A stretch of 36,842 nt of DNA from UMGS1251 sp036666555 (GTDB lineage Bacteria; Bacillota; Clostridia; Lachnospirales; Lachnospiraceae). Below the pieces are notes generated by a model. The model worked only from the letters and a program-made list of their open reading frames with translations. It was not told where the DNA came from and did not search any database. Within the stretch, counting starts at the first letter, position 1. Each line of letters begins with the position of its first letter. Where the stretch lies: assembly GCA_036666555.1 (NCBI GenBank), contig JAVWVS010000022.1, positions 1-36,842 on the forward strand, in the 5' to 3' direction. This document shows positions 15,827-24,093 of this stretch, one piece after another. The position numbers and the translations under genes were made by a program.

Positions 15827-17326
15827 TTATTCCTCTTCCTTTGCCCAATGATATGCATATGTGACTGCTTTATTCCACCCTTTGATTCCTTTTTCCCGTT
15901 CTCGTTTTCCGATATATGGTTCAAAGGTTTTATCAATGGTACAATTTTTCTTGACTTCTTTTTTATCTGACCAATAGCCTACACAAAGACCTGCCAAATA
16001 TGCCGCCCCCATAGCGGTAGTTTCCACGCATTTCGGACGACGCACCGGCGCATCACTAATATTTGCCTGAGCCTGCATTAAAAAGTTATTGGCACTGGCA
16101 CCACCGTCTACCTGTAACAGACTGAGTGCTATCTTAGAATCTGCACGCATTGCTTGCAATACATCATTGACTTGATACGCAATGGATTCCAATGTTGCCC
16201 GAATAATATGATAACGGTTTACCCCTCTTGTAATCCCTACAATCGTTCCCCTTGCATATTGATCCCAATAAGGGGCCCCCAATCCGGTAAACGCCGGAAC
16301 CACATAGCATCCATTGGTATCTTCTACTTTTCTTGCCATAGCATCTGAATCCGCCGCAGTATCAATCAATCGCATTTCATCCCGCAACCATTGAATGGCC
16401 GCCCCTGCTACAAAAATAGAACCTTCCAATGCGTATTGTACCTTCCCATCCAATCCCCATGCAATGGTAGTCACCAATCCATTATTGGAAAATACCGGTT
16501 GTTCTCCTGTATTCATTAACAAAAAGCATCCCGTTCCATAAGTATTCTTCGCTTCCCCCGGCTCAAAGCAGGTCTGTCCAAACAATGCCGCCTGCTGGTC
16601 TCCTGCCGCTCCGCCAATGGGAATCTCTCCGCCAAAAAAAGTTGCATCTGCCATACCGTAAAGGAAGCTGGATGGTTTCACCTCAGGCAGCATGCATTTT
16701 GGAATCTCTAACTCTTCTAAGATTTCCTCATCCCATTGTAGTTTCTGTATATTAAAAAGCATGGTACGGGATGCGTTGGAATAATCTGTCGCATGTACTT
16801 TTCCCTTGGTCAATTTCCAGATTAACCAAGTTTCTACCGTTCCAAACAATAATTCTCCATTTTCGGCCCGTTTACGTGCTCCCTCCACGTGGTCCAATAT
16901 CCATTTCACTTTTGTTGCTGAAAAATAAGCATCAATGGGAAGTCCTGTCTTTTTTCGATAGCTTTCTGTAAGACCCTTTGCTTTTAATTCATCACAATAC
17001 TGGGATGTTCTCCGGCACTGCCAGACAATCCCGCGATGCACCGGTTCTCCGGTTTTCTTATCCCAGACAATGGCGGTCTCCCTTTGATTGGTAATGCCAA
17101 TTGCAGCAATATCTTTTGCAGTGGCTCCAATCATATTCATAGCCTCTACTGCTACTCCTAACTGCGTCGACCAGATTTCATCCGCATCATGTTCCACCCA
17201 CCCGGGTTTTGGAAAATATTGTGTAAACTCCTTTTGTGCCGTAGAACACTTTTCTCCCTTTTCATTAAATAAGATACAGCGGTTACTTGTGGTTCCTGCA
17301 TCCAGTGCCATGATATATTTTGCCAT
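15827..17326 (-). CDS. glpK: glycerol kinase
   Basis: A 499-aa FGGY-family sugar kinase that phosphorylates glycerol with ATP to glycerol 3-phosphate. It matches GlpK along its length: DAGTTSNRCILF at residues 9-20, GITNQRET at 77-84, and AAGDQQAALFGQ around 240-251. The start is the ATG at 17326 with AGGGGA just upstream; an in-frame ATG at 17350 lacks a good site. Many Firmicutes GlpKs are activated by HPr-dependent phosphorylation of a His in the loop before PIxGxAGDQQ. Here that loop reads MADATFFGGEIP (225-236) and has no His, so that control is probably missing. First gene of the four-gene glycerol operon. No glpF facilitator is adjacent. Confidence 0.95.
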   Translation of the reverse strand: MAKYIMALDAGTTSNRCILFNEKGEKCSTAQKEFTQYFPKPGWVEHDADEIWSTQLGVAVEAMNMIGATAKDIAAIGITNQRETAIVWDKKTGEPVHRGIVWQCRRTSQYCDELKAKGLTESYRKKTGLPIDAYFSATKVKWILDHVEGARKRAENGELLFGTVETWLIWKLTKGKVHATDYSNASRTMLFNIQKLQWDEEILEELEIPKCMLPEVKPSSFLYGMADATFFGGEIPIGGAAGDQQAALFGQTCFEPGEAKNTYGTGCFLLMNTGEQPVFSNNGLVTTIAWGLDGKVQYALEGSIFVAGAAIQWLRDEMRLIDTAADSDAMARKVEDTNGCYVVPAFTGLGAPYWDQYARGTIVGITRGVNRYHIIRATLESIAYQVNDVLQAMRADSKIALSLLQVDGGASANNFLMQAQANISDAPVRRPKCVETTAMGAAYLAGLCVGYWSDKKEVKKNCTIDKTFEPYIGKREREKGIKGWNKAVTYAYHWAKEEE

Positions 17327-17360
17327 AGATGTCCCCTTTCCATTTATCATTTACCTATCT

Positions 17361-17374
17361 TAATACCGTTTCCT
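17361..17374 (-). promoter_or_regulatory. possible catabolite-responsive element (cre) at glpK
   Basis: On the minus strand AGGAAACGGTATTA matches the CcpA consensus TGNAANCGNTNNCA except at two positions, and it overlaps the likely glpK transcription start. Glycerol genes are commonly under CcpA control in Firmicutes; this site is tentative. Confidence 0.3.
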
Positions 17375-17382
17375 ATGCCTTC

Positions 17383-17411
17383 ATGGTACTACGAACGCAG
17401 ACAATTTTCAA
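17383..17411 (-). promoter_or_regulatory. promoter of the glycerol operon
   Basis: On the minus strand TTGAAA (17411-17406), a 17-bp spacer and TACCAT (17388-17383) lie about 57 bp before the glpK ATG. Confidence 0.45.
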
Positions 17412-17430
17412 ACAACTTCTCGGGTTTTCC

Positions 17431-17447
17431 CTTTATAATTTATAAAG
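17431..17447. promoter_or_regulatory. 17-bp perfect palindrome between glpK and dltA
   Basis: CTTTATAA-T-TTATAAAG lies between the divergent promoters. It may be an operator for either side, or an AT-rich UP-like element; no regulator is identified. Confidence 0.3.
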
Positions 17448-17483
17448 TTTTATATCAATATTAAGTAATTCCTAATTTTTGTG

Positions 17484-17492
17484 TGATATGAT
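17484..17492 (+). promoter_or_regulatory. extended -10 promoter of the dlt operon
   Basis: TGA-TATGAT has the TGn extension that allows promoters to work without a good -35 box; no TTGACA-like box is seen at the right distance. It is 35 bp before the dltA ATG. Confidence 0.4.
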
Positions 17493-17527
17493 ACCCCCTA
17501 TACCATAGAAAAGGACTGAATATACTT

Positions 17528-19051
17528 ATGAATATTATAGAATTAATTCACCATTATGCTGTTTTTATGCCTACACAGGCTGCCATTGTCTCCGATGAAG
17601 GTACCTTGACTTACCGGGAACTGGAACTGTATTCGGACAGCCTTTCTCATGAAATTACCACTCACTATGGCACCGATTCCACCCCCATTGTGGTATACGG
17701 ACACAAACATCCTTTCATGTTTGTTTGCTTTCTTGCTTGTGTAAAGGCCGGAAGAGCTTACTGTCCCATTGATATTACAGTGCCATCCACTCGAGTGAAA
17801 GGGATTATCGACATGGTGAATCCACCGGTGATACTGGCTGTTTCCCCACTTTTAAATGTCACTGCAATTCCGGTTTGGGATCTGGTTTGCCTTACGCAGA
17901 CTGCAACTGCTTTACATGCTCCTTGCTCACCTAAGCTACAAGTATCCGGATCCGATGCTTTTTACATTATTTTCACTTCTGGCAGCACCGGAAATCCGAA
18001 GGGTGTCACCATCTCTTGTGACTGTTTGAACCATTTTCTTGACTGGGCAGTGGATCTTGGTATTCCCAGAAGTGAAAAAATGGGCGCACACGTCATGAAT
18101 CAAGCGCCCTTTTCCTTTGACTTGTCTGTTATGGATCTTTACACTTCACTTGCTTGCGGAGGAACACTTTTTACCCTTTCCAAAGAAATGCAGTCTGACT
18201 ACAGACGTATGTTTTCTATCATGGAACGCTCTCATGCCAAAGTCTGGGTGTCAACGCCATCCTTTGCAGATATATGCCTGGCAGATAAATGTTTCGATAG
18301 TCTCCTTCTTCCAGAATTATCTCTCTTCTTATTCTGTGGAGAAACCTTGACCAATCGGACTGCCTTGGCATTGTTGGATCGTTTCCCAAAAGCAGTGATT
18401 CTAAATACTTACGGGCCCACCGAATCCACTGTTGCCATGACTCAAGTTGCCATTACTAAAGAACTGGCACAAAATTGCTCTCCCCTTCCCGTTGGAAGTG
18501 TCAAACCTGGATCTTATGTCCTCATTCAAGATAAATCCGGGCACACCCTTTCTGATGGAGAGATTGGAGAAATCATTATTCTTGGGGATACGGTTAGTAC
18601 CGGCTATTTTCATCAGGAAGAGTTAACAAAGCAAGCTTTCTTTACGTGTGTCCACGAATCTCATTCTTTACGTGGCTATCATACCGGTGATGCAGGTTAT
18701 CTAAAAAATGGACTCCTTTATTATTGTGGCCGTATAGATCTGCAGGTAAAACTGCATGGATATCGCATTGAAATCGAAGATATTGAACAGAATCTTTTAA
18801 AAGTTCCGGGTATTAAAAATGCTGTTGTCACACCTAATATACAAGAGCATAAAGTGAAAAGTCTAACGGCACACATCGTCTACGAAGAACCAGTTCTAGA
18901 CCGTTTTCAAATCACCCATTCCTTAAAAGAACAACTTCGTTGCTATCTGCCGGATTATATGATTCCGAAGAAATTTCAATTTTGGGATCATCTTCCTTTA
19001 ACTGCTAATGGGAAAGCAGATCGAAAAAAATTAGGAGCGAACTTGTCATGA
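17528..19051 (+). CDS. dltA: D-alanine--D-alanyl carrier protein ligase
   Basis: A 507-aa adenylating enzyme of the ANL superfamily. It activates D-alanine with ATP and loads it onto the carrier DltC in the cytoplasm, the first step of teichoic acid D-alanylation. Core motifs are present: FTSGSTGNPKGV at residues 149-160 (A3), NTYGPTEST (A5), YHTGDAGY (A7), YCGRIDLQVKLHGYRIE (A8) and the C-terminal ANGKADRKKL with the catalytic lysine (A10). The length is standard. An AAGGA lies twelve bases before the ATG, a rather long spacing. It overlaps dltB by four bases (ATGA). D-alanylation lowers the negative charge of the wall and raises resistance to cationic peptides. Confidence 0.95.
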   Translation: MNIIELIHHYAVFMPTQAAIVSDEGTLTYRELELYSDSLSHEITTHYGTDSTPIVVYGHKHPFMFVCFLACVKAGRAYCPIDITVPSTRVKGIIDMVNPPVILAVSPLLNVTAIPVWDLVCLTQTATALHAPCSPKLQVSGSDAFYIIFTSGSTGNPKGVTISCDCLNHFLDWAVDLGIPRSEKMGAHVMNQAPFSFDLSVMDLYTSLACGGTLFTLSKEMQSDYRRMFSIMERSHAKVWVSTPSFADICLADKCFDSLLLPELSLFLFCGETLTNRTALALLDRFPKAVILNTYGPTESTVAMTQVAITKELAQNCSPLPVGSVKPGSYVLIQDKSGHTLSDGEIGEIIILGDTVSTGYFHQEELTKQAFFTCVHESHSLRGYHTGDAGYLKNGLLYYCGRIDLQVKLHGYRIEIEDIEQNLLKVPGIKNAVVTPNIQEHKVKSLTAHIVYEEPVLDRFQITHSLKEQLRCYLPDYMIPKKFQFWDHLPLTANGKADRKKLGANLS

Positions 19052-20205
19052 GTTTCTTTGGCGATTTTCTCTTTTTCGGATACCTGCTTTTGGCATTGCT
19101 CCCAGCCATCATTCTAGGTTTGTTGGAAAAGAATTTAAAATACTATACTTTATTGCTTTCACTTACATTTATTACCGTAATTTTATTCCCTACCCCCAAG
19201 CAACTTTTCTACCTGGCACTTTTTTGTGTATTGGAGATGTTACTGGTGAAAGGATACTTGCTTCTTCGACTGCGTTATGGACGAAAAGCTTGGATCTATC
19301 ACTTGTTCTTACTGTTTAGTCTGATTCCTCTTGTAGGAAATAAATTAAGCGGTATAGTACATATCAGTTGGTTTGGATTTCTAGGAATCTCTTACCTAAC
19401 CTTTCGGGTAGTACAGGTGATTATCGAAACTTACGATGGCGTCATTACCCAACTGAATCTGGTGGAATTTTTCAGTTTTTTACTGTTTTTCCCTTCCCTC
19501 AGTTCCGGTCCCATCGATCGAAGCCGACGGTTTCACGAAGACTATATTGCCTTTCGGTCACGAAAAGAATATCTGGATTTACTAGGTGATGGTCTGATGA
19601 AACTTTTATTGGGCATGGTCTATAAATTTGTCTTGGCCTCCTTATTTAGCAAACTTATGGAAGCAGCTGTCTACGGCGTTACTTGGTATGCCTCTGTTTC
19701 ATATGCTTACTGCTACGGATTGAACATGTTCTTTGATTTTGCAGGATATTCCCTCATGGCAGTGGGTACCAGTTATATTCTGGGCGTAAGGACTCCCGAT
19801 AACTTCCGACTGCCTTTTATCAGTAAAGATATTAAAGATTTCTGGGATCGATGGCACATCAGTCTCTCTCATTGGTTTCGGGATTTTATCTTTTCTCGAT
19901 TTGTGATGACTGCAATTAAGAAAAAATGGTTTCCCACACGACTTACCAGTGCCTCCGTTGGATTTCTGGTCAATATGCTAATTATGGGTATGTGGCATGG
20001 TATCACCGGTTCCTATATTTTATATGGTCTTTATCATGGTGTTTTACTTGCCTTTACAGAAATATACCAAAAAAAGGTGAAATTTTACAAACGTAATAAA
20101 CAAAAGGTCTGGTATCAACTTGCATCCTGGTTCATTACTATGCAATTTGTTATGTTTGGATTTTATATCTTCTCCGGAAGATTTTTAGAAACACTGCTTC
20201 ATTAA
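19048..20205 (+). CDS. dltB: membrane-bound O-acyltransferase DltB
   Basis: A 385-aa MBOAT-family membrane protein with about eleven hydrophobic segments. The catalytic His317 is in MGMWHGIT, and a second conserved histidine is in GLYHGVLL (330). The DltC-docking region DFWDRWHISLSHWFRDF is at 264-280. DltB takes D-alanine from DltC on the inner face and moves it across the membrane toward the DltX/DltD acceptors. The protein is slightly shorter than the roughly 400 residues usual in bacilli. Translationally coupled to dltA. Confidence 0.95.
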   Translation: MSFFGDFLFFGYLLLALLPAIILGLLEKNLKYYTLLLSLTFITVILFPTPKQLFYLALFCVLEMLLVKGYLLLRLRYGRKAWIYHLFLLFSLIPLVGNKLSGIVHISWFGFLGISYLTFRVVQVIIETYDGVITQLNLVEFFSFLLFFPSLSSGPIDRSRRFHEDYIAFRSRKEYLDLLGDGLMKLLLGMVYKFVLASLFSKLMEAAVYGVTWYASVSYAYCYGLNMFFDFAGYSLMAVGTSYILGVRTPDNFRLPFISKDIKDFWDRWHISLSHWFRDFIFSRFVMTAIKKKWFPTRLTSASVGFLVNMLIMGMWHGITGSYILYGLYHGVLLAFTEIYQKKVKFYKRNKQKVWYQLASWFITMQFVMFGFYIFSGRFLETLLH

Positions 20206-20244
20206 TCATCAGATACTATCAATCAAATACAAAGGAGATTTGTT

Positions 20245-20475
20245 ATGGAAGAAAAGATTTTAAATATGTTAGAAGAAATTTGTGAAGACGAAGAAATAAG
20301 AAACGATTATGACTTAGACCTTTTTGATGCAGATTTACTGGATTCTTTGGGTTTTGCAGAACTTCTAGTAACGATTGAAGAGGAATTTGGAATTGTCATT
20401 TCCCCTTCAGAAGTAGAACGTACAGACATGAATACAGTAAACAAAATTATTACTATGATTGCATCAAGGAGTTAA
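20245..20475 (+). CDS. dltC: D-alanyl carrier protein
   Basis: A 76-aa acidic four-helix carrier protein. The phosphopantetheine attachment serine is Ser34 in LLDSLGFAEL. An AAAGGAG lies seven bases before the ATG. It accepts activated D-alanine from DltA and delivers it to DltB. The C-terminal part (FGIVISPSEVERTDMNT) is typical of DltC and separates it from the fatty acid ACP at 34810-35028. Confidence 0.95.
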   Translation: MEEKILNMLEEICEDEEIRNDYDLDLFDADLLDSLGFAELLVTIEEEFGIVISPSEVERTDMNTVNKIITMIASRS

Positions 20476-20478
20476 TTT

Positions 20479-21642
20479 ATGAAAAAAGTAATTGCATTTT
20501 TAACAGCACTGGTACTGACTTTGACAACCATTTTGGGGATGCACTGCTATACTACTAAGAATCTTTGCTTCAATAATCCGGCATTTGCATACTGGACTGC
20601 AAAAGAAAAATTCAAGGCACCTGCTGTTATCCGAGATAATTTAAATAAGGACACTCTTGTTGTCTTTGCCTCATCAGAATTAGAGCATGGAAAGAAAACG
20701 CCTTATCACCCTCAAAATCTTTTTAAAGGGAATCAATTTCGGACCATGTTAATTGGTTCCGGACATTACCAAAGCCTTTCTCACGCCATTACACTGGCTG
20801 CTCTGGAACCGGCAATGGAAAAGCGCAAGGTAGTATTGATGGTTTCCCCCCAATGGTTCCGAAAAGAAGGCATTGTTCCGAAAGCTTTTGCTTCTCGTTT
20901 TTCCGAAAGCAGTTTTATTGATATGTTAAAAAACGATAAGCTTTCCACCAAAACGAAACTCCACCTTGCTGACCGCAGCCTTGCGCTGTTAAACGATGAT
21001 CCTCAGATGCAAAAACGCATCCGCTATTATAGAAATCAACTATTGGGCAAAAAGACGAATCCGCTTTCTACAATGAAATACTCCATTTATAGCGCATTTT
21101 TAGATGACAAGCAAAAACAAAGTATGCTAACACTGGCAACTGCCGCAAATATTATCCCTCTTTCCAACCCCCATTCTTCTACTTTAGAACCGGATTGGAA
21201 TAAATATCTGGATATGGCTGCCATTGATGCTAAAAAAGCAACTTCCAGTAATGACTTTCAGATTTCCAATGACTATTATAAATGGAAAATCGAGCCACAG
21301 CTTGATATGCGAAAAGGCAGTAGCAATATTTCCAGCTACTCTGATTCGCCGGAATACGGTGATCTGCAATATTTCTTAGATGTCTGCAAAGATTTAAACA
21401 TAGAGCCGATGCTGATTCTACTTCCCGTCAACGGGCGGTGGTATGACTACACCGATTTCCCCAAAGGGCGCCGAGATGAATTCTATCAAAAGGTGCAGAC
21501 TCTTGCCAAGAAATATCCAGAAGCAAAAGTCGCGGATCTATCAAGCGATGATTATACAGACTATTTTATGCAGGATACAATCCATATCGGATGGAAAGGA
21601 TGGGTGAGTGTAGATGAAATTCTTTACAAATTTGGGAACTAG
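20479..21642 (+). CDS. dltD: D-alanyl-lipoteichoic acid biosynthesis protein DltD
   Basis: A 387-aa protein anchored by an N-terminal membrane helix (about residues 4-22) with an outer SGNH-hydrolase-like domain. The nucleophile block is VVFASSELEH (Ser65/66), and the C-terminal catalytic pair is DTIHIGWKG (Asp366, His369). DltD transfers D-alanine onto the teichoic acid at the outer face. It starts three bases after dltC stops. Its last 29 bases overlap the start of the small dltX-like frame at 21614. Confidence 0.93.
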   Translation: MKKVIAFLTALVLTLTTILGMHCYTTKNLCFNNPAFAYWTAKEKFKAPAVIRDNLNKDTLVVFASSELEHGKKTPYHPQNLFKGNQFRTMLIGSGHYQSLSHAITLAALEPAMEKRKVVLMVSPQWFRKEGIVPKAFASRFSESSFIDMLKNDKLSTKTKLHLADRSLALLNDDPQMQKRIRYYRNQLLGKKTNPLSTMKYSIYSAFLDDKQKQSMLTLATAANIIPLSNPHSSTLEPDWNKYLDMAAIDAKKATSSNDFQISNDYYKWKIEPQLDMRKGSSNISSYSDSPEYGDLQYFLDVCKDLNIEPMLILLPVNGRWYDYTDFPKGRRDEFYQKVQTLAKKYPEAKVADLSSDDYTDYFMQDTIHIGWKGWVSVDEILYKFGN

Positions 21643-21775
21643 AATAAAGGCACATCCCAAACTGTTATTTTTTCTTTATGTTCTTATTTTTTATTTACTG
21701 CTGATGACCTTGTATTTGTATCTATTACAGGCGAATCTTTCTACTGCACCGGATTTTGTGTATAATCAATTCTAA
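21614..21775 (+). CDS. dltX: DltX-like small membrane protein (53 aa)
   Basis: A 53-aa frame begins at ATG 21614, inside the last codons of dltD, and ends at TAA 21775. It has a basic N-terminus (TRIKAHPK), one membrane helix (about 17-38) and the C-terminus DFVYNQF. DltX proteins are about 45-55 aa, have one helix and end in a motif close to FxYNxF (for example FIYNEF). The tyrosine of that motif is understood to take part in relaying D-alanine from DltB to DltD. In bacilli and lactic bacteria dltX usually precedes dltA; here it closes the operon. No strong ribosome site is seen, so translation probably depends on coupling with dltD. A terminator follows seven bases later. Confidence 0.85.
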   Translation: MKFFTNLGTRIKAHPKLLFFLYVLIFYLLLMTLYLYLLQANLSTAPDFVYNQF

Positions 21776-21781
21776 GAATAG

Positions 21782-21826
21782 AAAATGGAGGGTATGCTTT
21801 TTCAAGCGCATCCCTCCATTTTTTTA
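21782..21826. terminator. dlt operon terminator, probably bidirectional
   Basis: AAAATGGAGGG-t-ATGC pairs with GCATCCCTCCATTTT around a ten-base loop, with a single bulged T, followed by a T-run on the plus strand. On the minus strand AAAATGGAGGG ends the stem after an A/T tract, and the convergent gene's stop codon (21824-21826) lies in it, so it may serve both sides. Confidence 0.8.
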
Positions 21827-22255
21827 TAAATATGCCTTCAATTTCTCCGCATTTTCTTCCTCAAATTTCAATAGCTTTTTCATCAGTGCCACAATATCTT
21901 TTTCCGCTCCGTGCTCATATTCTTTTATCTTTTTGGTTGCATCGATAACCCCCATATTACTTCCTTGTACCAACATTTCCGCAATGTGACTAACGGATTT
22001 GTCCGTAAGTGTTTTCATGTTAATCATAATATAGACACTGAGTTTTTCAAACATACCAATGGATTTTTCATCGTATCCATTTTCGTTTAACATGATTTTC
22101 GCTTTTTCGTGAATTGCTTTATATGTTTTTCGCTGAAGCTCCAATTGCCGATTCATATCTGCATTTTCCACGATTTCGGTTAGTTGGTTTAAGGTTTTGA
22201 CACCCATCTCCGAGTTTTGATAGATAAAATTTAACAATTCTGCATTCGCATCCAT
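21824..22255 (-). CDS. conserved-type helical protein of unknown function
   Basis: A 143-aa soluble protein predicted almost entirely alpha-helical, with several amphipathic helices and charged stretches, and no cysteines, signal peptide or membrane segment. It resembles small four-helix-bundle proteins in general shape but shows no metal-binding EXXH pair, so I do not assign ferritin-like function. An AAGGA lies nine bases before the ATG at 22255. It follows the thiamine-precursor transporter on the same strand by 80 bp with no obvious terminator, so it might be read from that operon. A functional link is unproven. Confidence 0.65.
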   Translation of the reverse strand: MDANAELLNFIYQNSEMGVKTLNQLTEIVENADMNRQLELQRKTYKAIHEKAKIMLNENGYDEKSIGMFEKLSVYIMINMKTLTDKSVSHIAEMLVQGSNMGVIDATKKIKEYEHGAEKDIVALMKKLLKFEEENAEKLKAYL

Positions 22256-22335
22256 TCTTTTATTTCCTTTCTTATGAATGCTCTTAGTATCTCTATTTTC
22301 GGCTCAAACTATTCATCGCATATTGTACTTTCATA

Positions 22336-23073
22336 TTAACCTAGCTTTTCTATAATCATTCTTTTGTACTGCAAAAATTCCTCTGTCAAATTAAAATCCT
22401 CTGCTCTTGGTTTCTTTTCCTTTAATATGATTTCCTCTGAAATCATTCCCGGCTGACCGGTCAAAAGGTAAATGCGATCCGATAATAAAATGGCTTCGTC
22501 AATATCATGCGTAATAAATAAGGTAGACAGTTTGATTCCTTCCATGACTTTCAGATACCACTTATGCATAGCACTTTTGGTAATGGTATCCAGTGCACTA
22601 AAAGGTTCATCTAGTAGAGCCACGCCTTGTGAAAACATATAAGTACGAAGTAGTGCAGCTCGTTGGCGCATCCCGCCGGATAATTGATTTGGATATTGCT
22701 TCTCAGTTCCTTCCAAACCAAATTCCTTCAAATGGGGATGAACCTTTTCTCTTGCTTTTTTCTTACTTTCCCCCTTCAATAGGAGGGGAATGGCTACATT
22801 GTCTTCCACTGTGCGGTATGGCAGCAAAAGATCTTTTTGTAACATATAACTAATACGCCCTGCTTTGCCGGTAATATCCTCCCCGTCTAGAAGTACCTGT
22901 CCACAGTCCGGTTTTACAAGTCCGGAGATAATATTAAACAGTGTGGTCTTCCCCACACCACTAATTCCCAGAATGCAGACAATTTCTCCTTCTTGTAAAG
23001 TGAGATGAATCCCCTCTATAATTGTTTTCCCATCGAACTGTTTCGTCACTTCTTTGGTTACTAATTCTGCCAT
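22336..23073 (-). CDS. thiZ: ABC transporter ATPase for a thiamine precursor
   Basis: A 245-aa ATP-binding subunit. Walker A is GISGVGKTT (36-44), the Q-loop Gln is at 79, the signature is LSGGMRQR (131-138), Walker B is ALLDEP with Glu156, and the switch His is His189 (FITHD). It belongs to the nitrate/sulfonate/taurine-like group that includes ThiZ. The upstream genes encode the permease and the lipoprotein, and a TPP riboswitch heads the operon, so the cargo is probably a thiamine pyrimidine precursor (HMP or formylaminopyrimidine). It powers uptake from the cytoplasmic face. It starts 12 bp after the lipoprotein gene ends. Confidence 0.88.
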   Translation of the reverse strand: MAELVTKEVTKQFDGKTIIEGIHLTLQEGEIVCILGISGVGKTTLFNIISGLVKPDCGQVLLDGEDITGKAGRISYMLQKDLLLPYRTVEDNVAIPLLLKGESKKKAREKVHPHLKEFGLEGTEKQYPNQLSGGMRQRAALLRTYMFSQGVALLDEPFSALDTITKSAMHKWYLKVMEGIKLSTLFITHDIDEAILLSDRIYLLTGQPGMISEEIILKEKKPRAEDFNLTEEFLQYKRMIIEKLG

Positions 23074-23085
23074 TCGTTCTCATCC

Positions 23086-24093
23086 TTACTGTGGAAGATA
23101 ATCATTACTAAAACCGGTATTCTCCGGCAGATTACTTTCTACCAATTTGTTTTCATTTAGCCAATTGTAAAATCCATTCCAACGGCTTGGGTCGATGTAT
23201 CCCCACTGTTCTACATCTGCCTTATATTCTTTTGCAAGCCATTTTTGACTGGCTAACACTAATTCTTTGTCCAATGTGGGATCTGCCTTTATTAAAATAT
23301 CTGCACAGCCTTCGGGATCTTCAATGGCATCTTCATACCCTTTTTTCAGAGCATTTAAAAATGCTTTTGCAGTATCTGGATTCTTCTTTAGGAAATCATT
23401 ATTGCCAATTAATACCGGTGTGTAATAATCAAATACCGGGTTTAAGTCTTTAAATGCAAAGTAGTCTGTATCCAATCCCTTTACTTGTGTTGCAATCCCT
23501 GCCCATGCATAGAATATCCAAATGGCATCTACAGATTTACTTTTCAATGCTGCCACTTCATCGTCCACAGTGCTGGGAATCATTTCAATTTTTTGAAAGT
23601 CCCCTCCAGCTCCTTCTACTACATTTTGAATCATGGCTTTCTCCACTGGCATATCCCAAGTTGCATATTTTTTTCCTTCCATTCCTTTGGGTGTATCCAT
23701 TCCTTCGCCTTTACGAGAAACAATTCCGGAAGTATTATGCTGAATCAGTGCTGCAACTGCCGTAATTGGGAGTGGGTCTTCCCCTATCAGCGCTGGTGCC
23801 ATGCTATCTTGAAAAGACACTCCAAATTGTGCTTTTCCGGAAGCCACCAGTACTTCTGCACCGTCTTCCGGTGGTTGTACAATATCTACTTCAATGCCTG
23901 CATCTGCAAAATACCCTTTTTCCTGTGCAACATAAAGTCCAGTATGATTGGTATTGGGGGTCCAATCAAGGACCATGGTAATTTTTTCTTTTTCTTTTTT
24001 TGTTTCTGTTTTTGGTTGTTTATCAGAACCGCAAGCGGTCACAGACAACATGGTAATGATCGCTAGTATTGCTGCAAATATTCTCTTTTTCAA
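23086..24093 (-). CDS. thiY: thiamine-precursor-binding lipoprotein
   Basis: A 335-aa NMT1/THI5-like substrate-binding protein. The N-terminal signal ends in the lipobox SVTAC with Cys21, so it is lipid-anchored outside the membrane. The mature start, KITMVLDWTPNTNHTGLYVA, then QEKGYFADAGI, is diagnostic of the ThiY/NMT1 group that binds HMP-like pyrimidines. The start is the TTG at 24093: GGGAGG lies seven bases upstream, and the TTG overlaps the permease stop codon as TTGA. In-frame ATGs further upstream (24117, 24108) have no such site. The ligand is inferred from family and riboswitch context. Confidence 0.9.
   Translation of the reverse strand: MKKRIFAAILAIITMLSVTACGSDKQPKTETKKEKEKITMVLDWTPNTNHTGLYVAQEKGYFADAGIEVDIVQPPEDGAEVLVASGKAQFGVSFQDSMAPALIGEDPLPITAVAALIQHNTSGIVSRKGEGMDTPKGMEGKKYATWDMPVEKAMIQNVVEGAGGDFQKIEMIPSTVDDEVAALKSKSVDAIWIFYAWAGIATQVKGLDTDYFAFKDLNPVFDYYTPVLIGNNDFLKKNPDTAKAFLNALKKGYEDAIEDPEGCADILIKADPTLDKELVLASQKWLAKEYKADVEQWGYIDPSRWNGFYNWLNENKLVESNLPENTGFSNDYLPQ

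Noticed and set aside
23485..24066. 193-codon plus-strand frame opposite the thiamine-precursor lipoprotein gene
   Set aside because: It is rich in Cys, Phe and His, as expected for a shadow frame, and lies entirely antisense to a recognised gene.
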